Source of the DNA: Chryseobacterium viscerum
Lineage (GTDB): Bacteria; Bacteroidota; Bacteroidia; Flavobacteriales; Weeksellaceae
Length of the DNA stretch: 64,000 nt
NCBI RefSeq assembly: GCF_002899945.2
Contig: NZ_PPEG02000002.1
Coordinates: forward strand, 1-64,000
Direction of reading: 5' to 3'
Shown here: one piece after another, positions 42,761-51,244 of the stretch
Layout of the letters: every line of letters starts with the position of its first letter
Numbering within the stretch: position 1 is the first letter of the stretch
The notes under the pieces: generated by a model
The model's database searches: none
The model's input: the letters and a program-made list of their open reading frames with translations, nothing else
What the model was told of the DNA's origin: nothing
Made by a program: the position numbers and the translations under genes

Positions 42761-43384
42761 TTGAAAGATTATAACCTCTTTTCCTTTATTGTAATCTTCT
42801 TTCTGACATTGTCATGTTCAGAAAAACAGAGTGTAATAAAGAAAAAAGTAGAAAAATCAGCCATAACAATACTCATTCAGCCGTTTAAAGATATTAAACC
42901 GGAGAGTGTAGAAAAAGTAACGGAAGGAATAAAGAAAGTATACCCGAATGTAAAAGTTCTGACTGCCATAGACTTTCCGGAAAACACCTATTATAAAGAG
43001 AGAAACCGGTACCGGGCCGATTCTATCATTAAGTTTTTAAGCAGTAAAACAAAAGAAGGTTTTGTTATGATTGGCTTAACTTCAAAAGACATCAGTGCCA
43101 CCAGAGGAAAAATAAAAGACTTTGGAATCATGGGATTGGGATATAGACCGGGAAAAGCTTGTGTAGCTTCAAAATTCAGACTAAGCAAAGAAAACCAGGA
43201 TGAGCAGTTTTATAAAATAGCCATTCATGAGCTGGGTCATACACAAGGGCTGCCACATTGCCCTGAAAAAATGTGTTTTATGAGAGATGCAGAAGGCAAA
43301 AATCCCACCAATGAAGAAACGGATTTCTGCAAAAAATGCAAAACTTTTTTAATCAATAAAAATTGGAAATTTAGTTCTATATGA
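42761..43384 (+). CDS. Archaemetzincin-type zinc metalloprotease lipoprotein
   Basis: A 207-aa protein. A lipobox gives Cys19 (FFLTLSCSEK). The C-terminal half has the archaemetzincin signature: H156-ELGH-TQGLPH-C, then CFM, and later FCKKC, corresponding to HExxHxxGxxHC-x4-CxM and the CxxC that closes a second zinc site. Archaemetzincins (M54) are normally cytoplasmic, so a lipid-anchored exported form is uncommon. It starts with TTG at 42761, 40 bp after the GIY-YIG element. Its stop overlaps the barstar start as ATGA, so the two are co-translated. The natural substrate is unknown. Confidence 0.85.
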   Translation: MKDYNLFSFIVIFFLTLSCSEKQSVIKKKVEKSAITILIQPFKDIKPESVEKVTEGIKKVYPNVKVLTAIDFPENTYYKERNRYRADSIIKFLSSKTKEGFVMIGLTSKDISATRGKIKDFGIMGLGYRPGKACVASKFRLSKENQDEQFYKIAIHELGHTQGLPHCPEKMCFMRDAEGKNPTNEETDFCKKCKTFLINKNWKFSSI

Positions 43385-43692
43385 AGACAGTATATATCGA
43401 TTTTACAGACATAGGCGACTATGAAGATTTTTACACCCAGTTAAAGGAAAAAATTCAACTTCCTGAACATTTTGGTGATAATCTTGATGCGCTTTTTGAT
43501 AGCATTACCGGGGATGTGGAAATGCCACTCCACATCGAATTCGTAAATATGACCGTAGATCAGCTTGAGATTTTTGAAGACCTGCTGACGACTCTTGAAG
43601 ATGCTGAAGAAGAAGTGGAAGACTTTAGCTTTAGTTATTATCTGGAGCAATATGAAGACGATGAAGATGAGGAGGTAGAATCTGAAGAATAA
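43381..43692 (+). CDS. Barstar-family ribonuclease inhibitor
   Basis: A 103-aa acidic protein with the barstar core YEDFYTQLKEKIQLPEHFG and DNLDALFDSITGDV, which forms the inhibitor helix that covers the barnase active site. The C-terminus is very acidic (YEDDEDEEVESEE). It is the natural immunity protein for the barnase homologue at 41793, although the two are separated by 1.1 kb. It overlaps the metalloprotease gene by 4 bp. Confidence 0.9.
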   Translation: MKTVYIDFTDIGDYEDFYTQLKEKIQLPEHFGDNLDALFDSITGDVEMPLHIEFVNMTVDQLEIFEDLLTTLEDAEEEVEDFSFSYYLEQYEDDEDEEVESEE

Positions 43693-43693
43693 T

Positions 43694-43728
43694 AAAAAAG
43701 CTGTTTCAACGTATGAAACAGCTTTTTT
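43694..43728 (+). terminator. Terminator after the barstar gene
   Basis: aaaaaagctgtttca (43694-43708) pairs with 43714-43728 around acgta; a long T run follows. Confidence 0.88.
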
Positions 43729-43757
43729 TATGCTGGAAATGTGAAGCTTTTTACGAT

Positions 43758-43794
43758 CACCCCATGTCAAGGTTTTAAACCTTGACATGGGGTG
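43758..43794. repeat. Perfect 17-bp palindrome (caccccatgtcaaggtt)
   Basis: The left arm at 43758-43774 pairs exactly with 43778-43794 around tta. It has no T run, so it does not look like a terminator. It lies between the convergent barstar and cdd genes and may be a dispersed palindromic repeat. Confidence 0.65.
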
Positions 43795-43833
43795 GAAATC
43801 TCGCGTTTTTGCAAATTTGCCCTTTACTTTGTC

Positions 43834-44316
43834 TTATAAAAACGTAGAATCAAAATAAAAAGGCAGCAGATCCTTCACCGCGTGTACTTTTACCACCTCC
43901 TCATTCATGCTTGAGAAATAAAGGTCGATATCCTCGTCCTGTTTGGTTTCATACTCTATCAAACTCTGACGGCATGCTCCACAAGGAGGAATCGGTGGAT
44001 TTTTTTCATGGAATTCTTTAGGACCACCCACCACGAAAATCTTTTTTATTTTCATATTTGGAAAATTGGCTGCTACCCAAAAAACAGTCGTTCTTTCTGC
44101 ACAGAGTCCCGATGGGTAAGCTGCATTTTCCTGATTGTTCCCGGAATAGATTTCTCCGTTTTCCAATAACACGGAACAGCCTACCAAAAACTGAGAATAA
44201 GGGGCATAGGCGTTCTCACGAGCCTCTTTGGCTCTTTCAAATAATTTATTTTCGATATCACTCAGCTCACTGCTATTTTTAAAATATTCGTAACTGATCT
44301 GTATGTCTTTTTTCAT
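43834..44316 (-). CDS. cdd: Cytidine deaminase
   Basis: A 160-aa zinc enzyme of pyrimidine salvage. The zinc-site motifs are GLCAERTTVF (Cys and catalytic Glu) and PPCGACRQSL (CxxC), and YSQFLVGCSVLLENGEIYSGNN is the nucleoside-binding region (seen by YSQFLVG). Length fits the homotetrameric class with a short extension. It is a single gene, convergent with the barstar unit. Confidence 0.93.
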   Translation of the reverse strand: MKKDIQISYEYFKNSSELSDIENKLFERAKEARENAYAPYSQFLVGCSVLLENGEIYSGNNQENAAYPSGLCAERTTVFWVAANFPNMKIKKIFVVGGPKEFHEKNPPIPPCGACRQSLIEYETKQDEDIDLYFSSMNEEVVKVHAVKDLLPFYFDSTFL

Positions 44317-44418
44317 ATATTGTCAACTAAAAAAGGGGGGTAAAATTAGTTCTTTTTAATGAGGTGGACAATATTTTATTCTTCCAGTAAATATGTTCAA
44401 TTTTTTGAAAAAAGTAAA

Positions 44419-45471
44419 ATGTTATACACACCAATACAATTCAGAAATGTAGAGTTGAAAAACAGATGGGTAATGTCACCTATGTGTATGTATTCATGTG
44501 AAAATGGAATGGCCAATGATTTCCATTTCGTTCATTACGGAAGCCGGGCACAGGGAGGTACGGGATTGCTGTTCGTGGAAGCTACAGGTGTAGTGCCCGA
44601 AGGGAGAATCACCAATCACTGCATGGGAATCTGGAATGATGAGCAGGAGGAAAAGCTACAGAAAATCGTAGAATTTGTTCATGAAAATTCTGACAGCAAA
44701 ATAGGAATTCAGCTGGCTCATGCCGGAAGAAAAGGTTCAACATGGAATAACCTGCAGATTTCTATTGAAGAAGGCTGGGAAACCGTTGCACCAAGTCCTA
44801 TTCCTTATCATCCTACAGAAAGGATTCCGCATGTATTGAGCACAGATGAGGTAAAGGAGATGGTTCAGCACTTTAAAAAAGCTGCCAGAAGAGCAGTGAA
44901 AGCAGGTTTTGATGTTATTGAAATTCATGGGGCACACGGATATCTGATCCATCAGTTTCTGTCGCCGCTTTCCAATATCAGGACAGATGAATATGGAGGA
45001 AGTTTTGAAAACAGAATCAGGTTTCTGATTGAAATTGTAGATGCAGTCAATGAAGAACTCAATGAAAACACCGCACTCTTTGTAAGAATTTCCGGAACAG
45101 AATATGCTGAAAACGGCTGGGATATTGAAAGTAGCGTTGAATTGGCGAAAGTTTTAAAAGAACACGCCGTTGATCTCGTTGATGTATCAAGCGGAGGGAA
45201 TATACATGGGGCGAAAATTTCGGTTTTTGATGGCTATCAGGTTCCACTTTCATCACAGGTTAGAAATGAAGCTTCTGTGAATACGGGAGCTGTAGGGTTA
45301 ATTACCAAGATAGAGCAGGCAGAGGAAATCCTTCAGAAAGGAGATGCAGACCTTATTTTTGTAGCAAGAGAGATTCTGAGAAATCCATACATTGCCGTTC
45401 AGGGATCTTTTGAAATGCAGGAAAATTGCTTTTTCCCACACCAATATACGAGAGCTAAAATCTCTTCTTAA
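44419..45471 (+). CDS. namA: Old yellow enzyme / NADPH dehydrogenase (NamA/YqjM-like)
   Basis: A 350-aa FMN oxidoreductase that reduces activated C=C bonds. Motifs include VMSPMCMYS, QLAHAGRKG, HGAHGYLIHQFLSPLSN, TDEYGGSFENR, FVRISGTEY and VAREILRNPY. The Cys in PMCMYS is the redox-tuning Cys of YqjM types. The start at 44419 (MLYTPIQFRNVEL) is chosen; the longer frame encodes an unlikely N-terminus. The physiological substrate is probably an electrophilic enone or quinone. Confidence 0.9.
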   Translation: MLYTPIQFRNVELKNRWVMSPMCMYSCENGMANDFHFVHYGSRAQGGTGLLFVEATGVVPEGRITNHCMGIWNDEQEEKLQKIVEFVHENSDSKIGIQLAHAGRKGSTWNNLQISIEEGWETVAPSPIPYHPTERIPHVLSTDEVKEMVQHFKKAARRAVKAGFDVIEIHGAHGYLIHQFLSPLSNIRTDEYGGSFENRIRFLIEIVDAVNEELNENTALFVRISGTEYAENGWDIESSVELAKVLKEHAVDLVDVSSGGNIHGAKISVFDGYQVPLSSQVRNEASVNTGAVGLITKIEQAEEILQKGDADLIFVAREILRNPYIAVQGSFEMQENCFFPHQYTRAKISS

Positions 45472-45498
45472 TGAATGGATTAATCTAAAACCTCAGAA

Positions 45499-45777
45499 AT
45501 GAATATCGAAGATTTCATGCTTTCCTGTCCCAGTAAAAAGTTCCTTGGAGTAGAATGCCTGGGTTGTGGGGCTCAGAGGGCAATTGTCCTGGTATTTGAA
45601 GGGAAGTTTTCTGAAGCTTTTCAGATGTATCCTGCGGTATATACCTTACTGCTGTTTTTTTTTACCCTTGGGTTGAGTTTTATTGATAAAAAAAGAAAAT
45701 ACAGTAACATCTTAATGATTATGATAATTGTTAATCTTATTATTATGATAACAGCGTATCTGTACAAACATCATTAA
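45499..45777 (+). CDS. DUF2752 small membrane protein
   Basis: A 92-aa protein with the DUF2752 signature CPSKKFLGVECLGCGAQRA (C10, C20, C23) followed by a GKFSEAFQMYP helix and two membrane helices (about 47-62 and 71-87). The paired Cys in CxGCG could bind metal. The function is unknown. It follows namA by 27 bp. Confidence 0.8.
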   Translation: MNIEDFMLSCPSKKFLGVECLGCGAQRAIVLVFEGKFSEAFQMYPAVYTLLLFFFTLGLSFIDKKRKYSNILMIMIIVNLIIMITAYLYKHH

Positions 45778-45977
45778 TACAGCTGAAAAATGGAAAGCCA
45801 GACATCAAATAGTGAATCATATGGGATATAGAAGTTCCTTTTACATATTAGTCTGTGTAGAAGATTTTTAATGAAAAATAAAATAAGTTAGTTTAAAATT
45901 CTAAAATTAATTTCAACTGCGAAAATTTAATAAATGTCGTAGAACTACTACAATTTCTGAAACAGTGCTTCAAAAAC

Positions 45978-46008
45978 TTTTTACATTAGAACATGAAGTC
46001 TATCTTTG
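45978..46008 (+). promoter_or_regulatory. Promoter of the Hcp gene
   Basis: TATCTTTG at 46001-46008 is an exact -7 element. The -33 position, 20 bases upstream, reads TTT rather than TTG. It lies 52 bp before the start codon and opens the T6SS island. Confidence 0.5.
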
Positions 46009-46060
46009 TTTTATAAATCCTATATCAGGGAACAGTTGTTAATGATTAAAATTTAAGAAT

Positions 46061-46465
46061 ATGGCAGGAAATTCAAGAGGAATCTTAAAATTCAATGGAG
46101 GGGAAGGTCAGAAGTTATTAAAGCTTAACTACAGCGTATCAAGATCTACAGATATTTCAGGACGTGTAGCATCTGATCCGTCAAACGCACTGATTAAAGT
46201 AACAATTGAAGCAACAGAAAAATCTGATGTTTTAGAAAGTTTATTAAACAGCAAATATAAACCTACAAGCGGAGAGATTACATTCAATAAGTCTCATGAA
46301 GAAGGAACATTGATCAATTTGAAGTGGGAAAACGGATATGTAATTCAGCATGAAGTAGACTTTGATGCTATCGATAGCAACAGTATGCTGATCAGCTTTA
46401 TCATAAGTGCTGAAAGCATTTCTTATGGAAATTCATCTTATGATGGACTTTGGCCAATGAGCTAA
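46061..46465 (+). CDS. tssD: Type VI secretion tube protein TssD (Hcp), Bacteroidota type
   Basis: A 134-aa protein of the Bacteroidota TssD family. It has an all-beta tube fold pattern (ILKFNGGEGQKLLKLNYSVSR, TDISGRVASDPSNALIKVTIEAT) and a conserved C-terminus. Hcp rings stack to form the expelled tube and can carry effectors. It stands first in the island, with its own promoter and terminator, so it may be made in excess. No tssB/C, tssF/G/K or membrane-complex genes are near. Confidence 0.88.
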   Translation: MAGNSRGILKFNGGEGQKLLKLNYSVSRSTDISGRVASDPSNALIKVTIEATEKSDVLESLLNSKYKPTSGEITFNKSHEEGTLINLKWENGYVIQHEVDFDAIDSNSMLISFIISAESISYGNSSYDGLWPMS

Positions 46466-46485
46466 GTCTTTCATGATCAAAAAAT

Positions 46486-46514
46486 AAAAGACTGTCCTTA
46501 TAAGACGGTCTTTT
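46486..46514 (+). terminator. Terminator after the Hcp gene
   Basis: aaaagactgtc pairs with gacggtctttt (one G-T pair) and is followed by a T run, which separates hcp from vgrG. Confidence 0.78.
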
Positions 46515-46613
46515 TTTACCTTAAACGATATTCTGCAGGATCCTTGGGTTATCCTTGTATATTTCCACCCTGCTGAATAATCGTTTACAAAAACTAATCA
46601 AATCACAAAAAAT

Positions 46614-48545
46614 ATGTCAAATACACCTGGAAAATCACAAGCGACGTCTTTTCGTCCCACGCAGAATGCAGATGGTATTTCCGAAAACCATCATACAGGT
46701 ATCAACCGTTTGGTAAAACTTTCTCTTGTCATAGAAGGGAAAATTATCAAATATTATAAACATTTCAAACTTAAACAAAGCACCAAAAGACACCACGAAT
46801 TTACGCTGACACTGGCACACGATACTCTGGGAGACCGACAGACCCATTCATTGGAAGATGCCAATAAGTTTCTTGGAAAAAGACTTACAGCAGTGATTTC
46901 CTATAAAGATATAGATAACAGCCCTGAAAGAACTTTCGTAGGAGTGATTACCGGAGTAGGATTCAGCCAGGAACAAATGAGCTTAGGAAATATTGTGCTT
47001 ACCGGATACAGTCCTACCATCCTGCTGGACGGTGCACCTCATATTCAGAGTTTCGGCGGTACGCAGCCCGTAAACGTAGGAATTATTGCAGAAGAAGTGA
47101 TTAAACAGGGAATTGATAAAAGCCGTTTCGATATCAGGGTAGAGGCTAATAATTTTTCTCAAATTATCTACAGCAGCCAGTATGATGAAACCCATTATAA
47201 CTACCTGGCAAGAATGGCTGAGGCTTACGGAGAGCAGTTCTACTATGATGGTGAAGTCTTACACTTTGGAAAGCTTCCCGTTCAGAATAAACCCATTACC
47301 CTTACCTACGGAAGCAGTGCCAACGATATAAAAGTTGAGCTGAAAGCAGTACACACCAAGCCGCAATACTATGGGTATAACAGCAACAGGAATGAAAAAC
47401 TGACCTCCGGTGCAACGCCAATCAAACACGTAGGGGACCTGGCGAAAACAGCATACAGTCATAACGAGTCTATTTATAAAACGCCGGCATTACAGATGGC
47501 TCCCATCAAAGCTTCTACCCACTTAGATGTTGAATACTCCCAAAAAAGTGCTTCAGGAAGTGAAGCGGTCAATGTTTTTTCCACTTCAGGAAATACAACG
47601 GTTCCTTTCCTGCATCCGGGTTGTGTAGCAGATGTACAGATGCGTAAGCAGGATTCTAACGAAACCTCTTATTTCACCAGAATCATGATTACAGAAGCAG
47701 AACATGAGATTGATACCATTGGTCACTATAATGGAAGCTTCGTGGGAATTGCTGCAGATACAGGCTTTCTTCCCAAACCAGAATTTACGATTCCAAAGGC
47801 TGAGCCGCAGACTGCTACAGTAATCTCAAATACTGACCCGGAGGGACAGGGAAGAATACAGGTGCGATTTGACTGGCAGACCAACGATACCACTCACTTT
47901 ATCCGTATGATGAGTCCTGATGCAGGAGGAACAGATCAGATTACCCAAAACAGAGGCTATGTAGCCATTCCTGAAGTGGGAGACCAGGTGATGGTAAACT
48001 TTGTGCACAGTCACCCTGACAGACCTTTTGTAATGGGAGGAATGTTCCATGGAGGAATTGCTTTAGGAGGAGGCGTTAACAATCACCTGAAGTCAATACA
48101 GACCAGAAGCGGAATCAGAATTCTAATGAATGATGAGGAAGGAAGCGTAACGATTCTTGATCCAAGTGGTAATACCTACTTTATGGACGGACAGGGGAAT
48201 ATCAGTATGAAAGCCCCTAAAAACTTTACCTTAAATGCAGGCGATAATATCAATATCACGGCAGGAAAAGAAATTTCAATAGGAGCAGGAGCAAGCATTA
48301 CCAGTACAGCCAACGACAATATTGTTTCTATAGCTGGAAAAGATATGAAACTTACGGCATCAGGAGATATTACAGAAACTTCAGATACCCGGACAGAAAT
48401 GATTGAAAAAGAATTCAAAAGACAATCTGAAACATCTAACGAAATAGCAGGTGAAATTTCCATGTTCAGCGAAATGGAAAATATGACCATGCAAAGTGGA
48501 AAGATCGTAGAATTCAACAGTGCTGAAAAATCAAAACTTTTCTAA
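46614..48545 (+). CDS. vgrG: Type VI secretion spike protein VgrG (TssI)
   Basis: A 643-aa protein. Residues about 30-390 form the gp27-like base (RTFVGVITGVGF, YDETHYNYLARMAEAYGEQF), about 400-480 the OB-fold (TDPEGQGRIQVRFDWQ, IPEVGDQVMVNFVHSHPDRP), and about 500-620 the gp5 beta-helix with short repeats (GDNINITAGKEISIGAG). It tips the Hcp tube. There is no obvious extra enzymatic domain after the beta-helix, so effectors are probably loaded as separate cargo through the PAAR-like and LysM-like proteins downstream. Confidence 0.92.
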   Translation: MSNTPGKSQATSFRPTQNADGISENHHTGINRLVKLSLVIEGKIIKYYKHFKLKQSTKRHHEFTLTLAHDTLGDRQTHSLEDANKFLGKRLTAVISYKDIDNSPERTFVGVITGVGFSQEQMSLGNIVLTGYSPTILLDGAPHIQSFGGTQPVNVGIIAEEVIKQGIDKSRFDIRVEANNFSQIIYSSQYDETHYNYLARMAEAYGEQFYYDGEVLHFGKLPVQNKPITLTYGSSANDIKVELKAVHTKPQYYGYNSNRNEKLTSGATPIKHVGDLAKTAYSHNESIYKTPALQMAPIKASTHLDVEYSQKSASGSEAVNVFSTSGNTTVPFLHPGCVADVQMRKQDSNETSYFTRIMITEAEHEIDTIGHYNGSFVGIAADTGFLPKPEFTIPKAEPQTATVISNTDPEGQGRIQVRFDWQTNDTTHFIRMMSPDAGGTDQITQNRGYVAIPEVGDQVMVNFVHSHPDRPFVMGGMFHGGIALGGGVNNHLKSIQTRSGIRILMNDEEGSVTILDPSGNTYFMDGQGNISMKAPKNFTLNAGDNINITAGKEISIGAGASITSTANDNIVSIAGKDMKLTASGDITETSDTRTEMIEKEFKRQSETSNEIAGEISMFSEMENMTMQSGKIVEFNSAEKSKLF

Positions 48546-48546
48546 T

Positions 48547-48717
48547 ATGGCCATCATAAAGACAGCAACCAATCTGCGCATTACAGTCAAAGATTCTTAT
48601 CATCTGAGCGTAGGCAAAAAGGTGGAGAAAATCGCAAAGAAAATCAATGTGGAAGCCCATAAAGAAAATCTGGTTTTAGCAAGTAACAAGAAGATTATGT
48701 CCCATGGTCATAAGTAA
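48547..48717 (+). CDS. Small VgrG-associated protein, 56 aa
   Basis: It starts 1 bp after the vgrG stop (MAIIKTATNLRITVKD) and ends MSHGHK, overlapping the next gene by 14 bp. The sequence has alternating beta-strand repeats (VEAHKENLVLASNKKIMSHG) that resemble the beta-helix repeats at the end of VgrG. It may extend or cap the spike or act as an adaptor. No family is recognised. The tight spacing and overlaps support a real coding gene. Confidence 0.6.
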   Translation: MAIIKTATNLRITVKDSYHLSVGKKVEKIAKKINVEAHKENLVLASNKKIMSHGHK

Positions 48718-49753
48718 ATACAACCTGCTGATTCTTTTTATAGCGTGTTTTTCATTAACGAATTGTCAGAATAAAAAAATGGAAGAAAAATACAGTTGGC
48801 TGGGAACCGTTTCTGCCCCACAGGAATACCCGATGGAAGTGTATGAAGGAGCTATTGTTGCCGATGGTTTTACTTACAGCTTTGATGCAATCTGGGGAAC
48901 ACAGAATACAGGATGGGGTAAAGAAGGTGGCACTATGAACGTGACCACCGAAAGAATGAATGCTCCTCATGAGCTGGAATTCACATGGTATTCTCTGGTA
49001 GAAAAAAAATTCTATACCGGAAAATGGAATCTGGATAAAGAAAAGATAAAAAACCTTTTTGATGAAGGATTTGTAGATCAGGACACAAAAAAGAAATCTA
49101 CTTACAACTCTTTTGTTGTAGGATTAGCTCCGCAAGGAAGAGTTGTGCTTTGGATGAAAGGCGCAGGAAACCAGAAAGAGATAGGTGCTTTTCAGGCTCA
49201 TGATACCATTATTACTAAAGAAAAAGCATACGATAATGCTCAGTATATGCTGAAAGAAGGCTTTGCAGACAGAATGCTGAAAGACCCGTCTTATAAGACA
49301 TTTAAGCCGGAAGTTCGTGAGAAAATTGAAAAAGAAGGCTATCCTGCAGCAGATATTTATAATGCCTACAGAGAAAAATACAACTGGAAACCTGCCGTGA
49401 TTCTTCCTGAAGGAGCAACATGGATCGATTTTGGGTTTACCAATTATAACGGTGAACAGGAAAATCTTTTTGATCAGAGCTTAAAAGAGAATACTTATAA
49501 AAGCAGAGCAGTACCAAGATTCTGTGGTTTTTACTGGAAAGATAAAAACAACAACAGATATGCAGTATGGATCGACGCTTTTGATGACAAGGAAATATTT
49601 GATCTGTTTCAGAAATTAGGAAAAGACAAAAACATTGATCTGACCATTACAGTAAACGAAGACAATACTAAAATCTTAGTGTCTTTAGAATCTGAAAAAG
49701 AAAAACTGGCCGTTACCAAAGCAAAAATCAGAGTATCCCGAAAGATAGAATGA
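48704..49753 (+). CDS. DUF2931-family lipoprotein
   Basis: A 349-aa protein with lipobox Cys near residue 21 (SLTNCQNK). The mature part has YSWLGTVSAPQEYPMEVYEG, then GEQENLFDQSL and AVPRFCGFYWKDKN, the pattern of DUF2931 proteins. Their function is unknown. It overlaps the 56-aa gene and precedes the phospholipase gene, so it may be an immunity protein or an accessory of the effector cluster. Its mature part looks periplasmic or surface-exposed. Confidence 0.75.
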   Translation: MVISKYNLLILFIACFSLTNCQNKKMEEKYSWLGTVSAPQEYPMEVYEGAIVADGFTYSFDAIWGTQNTGWGKEGGTMNVTTERMNAPHELEFTWYSLVEKKFYTGKWNLDKEKIKNLFDEGFVDQDTKKKSTYNSFVVGLAPQGRVVLWMKGAGNQKEIGAFQAHDTIITKEKAYDNAQYMLKEGFADRMLKDPSYKTFKPEVREKIEKEGYPAADIYNAYREKYNWKPAVILPEGATWIDFGFTNYNGEQENLFDQSLKENTYKSRAVPRFCGFYWKDKNNNRYAVWIDAFDDKEIFDLFQKLGKDKNIDLTITVNEDNTKILVSLESEKEKLAVTKAKIRVSRKIE

Positions 49754-49787
49754 TAGCATTCAATCAGTCAATTTAAAAACGAGAACT

Positions 49788-51203
49788 ATGCACAACAATC
49801 AATTTGGAAGTTATACACCATCTGTATCCAAAGAGGAAGTACTGGATATTACCATTGGGATTTTTTTTGACGGAACCCTGAATAATAAAACCAATACAGA
49901 CGAAAGAAAAAAAGGGACGGATGCTCATAAAAAACATGGCGGAAAATCTTCAGACAATACCAGCTACAACAATGACTGGAGTAATGTAGCCCGTATGTGG
50001 GATAATTATGATAAAAACTTCGGTATTTACATAGAAGGTATCGGTACACAGGATAAAGAAGGAGATGCTACGTTGGGATATGCTTTCGGAACTGGCGAAA
50101 CCGGAATTAGATCTAAAGTCAGAAAAGGCTGTGAAGAAATCGTAAAAAAGGTAAAAACCATTAAAGCAGAAAAGAAAGCCGATAAAATTGCCGTGCTTAC
50201 TTTTGATGTATTCGGTTTCAGCCGTGGCGCTGCCGCAGCCCGCAATTTTGTATACGAAATTGGAAAAGCAAAATATAAAGCCACTTCCCGCACAGTTGCG
50301 AATGAAGCGGTTTCCGTGACCACCTATTCAGATGATGATGGAAAAGGGGTAGGTTCAGAAGAACTTCCAAAATGGGGACACCTTGGCCTTAAACTCGAAG
50401 AAGCCGGACTAAAAGTAGATGTTTTAAAAGTAAGATTCCTGGGAATTTACGATACCGTTTCTTCCTATTCAAAATACCTCTCACCCGTACCCAATTTCAG
50501 CAATGACGTTGAAGAACTGAGCCTGAATGATATCGGGAAAGCCCAGACTGTAATTCACTTTACTGCAGAAGATGAGCACAGGGAAAATTTTGACCTGACA
50601 AGAGTACATATTGGAACTGAAAAAAACTTCCCCGGTGTACACTGTGATGTAGGCGGAGCTTACGAAAACGGACAGGAAACATGGGAAGAAGTTGAAACTT
50701 CATGGACAACCAGTACCAAATTAAAAGCATTAAAAACAGAGCTTGAAACCGAAGGATGGTATGAAAAAGGGCAGCTTACCATTACGCCCGGATTTTACCT
50801 TTCATTAAGAGGATCGCGCTATCTACTGAAGACATTCAGCTACATTCCTTTGCATTTTATGGCGGAATATGGTGTAGATAAAAATCTTCCTATAACCATA
50901 AAGAAACTGACAGACGAGAAATATTCCATTTTGGATGATCAGTTTTTAATAGGAATAAAAGACCGTCTCAGATCTTATGTAATGGGAGATGGCAAACCTT
51001 ATTCCTTCAAACATTTTAAAGCGCTGCGTGATGCTTATGGCGGAAACGAAATCCCGGAAGACCGTTATGCTGCTTACCAGAAAGAAGTAAAAGAACAGGA
51101 TGATTTAAGAAAGCTTCGCCATGAATATCTTCACTGGTCAGCAAGAAGAGAAGGTATTGGTATGGATCCGAGACCAAACAGAGCAAGGGTTATCCATTTT
51201 TAA
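49788..51203 (+). CDS. T6SS phospholipase effector, Tle1-like (DUF2235)
   Basis: A 471-aa alpha/beta hydrolase. The opening IGIFFDGTLNN is the DUF2235 signature. The catalytic triad is likely S145 in GFSRG (GxSxG), D222 in GIYDTVSS, and H285 in GVHCDVGGAY. Tle1 enzymes cleave membrane phospholipids in prey cells after delivery with VgrG. No signal peptide is present, as expected for a T6SS effector. Which neighbouring lipoprotein neutralises it is unknown. Confidence 0.87.
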   Translation: MHNNQFGSYTPSVSKEEVLDITIGIFFDGTLNNKTNTDERKKGTDAHKKHGGKSSDNTSYNNDWSNVARMWDNYDKNFGIYIEGIGTQDKEGDATLGYAFGTGETGIRSKVRKGCEEIVKKVKTIKAEKKADKIAVLTFDVFGFSRGAAAARNFVYEIGKAKYKATSRTVANEAVSVTTYSDDDGKGVGSEELPKWGHLGLKLEEAGLKVDVLKVRFLGIYDTVSSYSKYLSPVPNFSNDVEELSLNDIGKAQTVIHFTAEDEHRENFDLTRVHIGTEKNFPGVHCDVGGAYENGQETWEEVETSWTTSTKLKALKTELETEGWYEKGQLTITPGFYLSLRGSRYLLKTFSYIPLHFMAEYGVDKNLPITIKKLTDEKYSILDDQFLIGIKDRLRSYVMGDGKPYSFKHFKALRDAYGGNEIPEDRYAAYQKEVKEQDDLRKLRHEYLHWSARREGIGMDPRPNRARVIHF

Positions 51204-51244
51204 TAAAATAGAATAAAGAAAGAAATTGAAGCAGGAACATTTCT

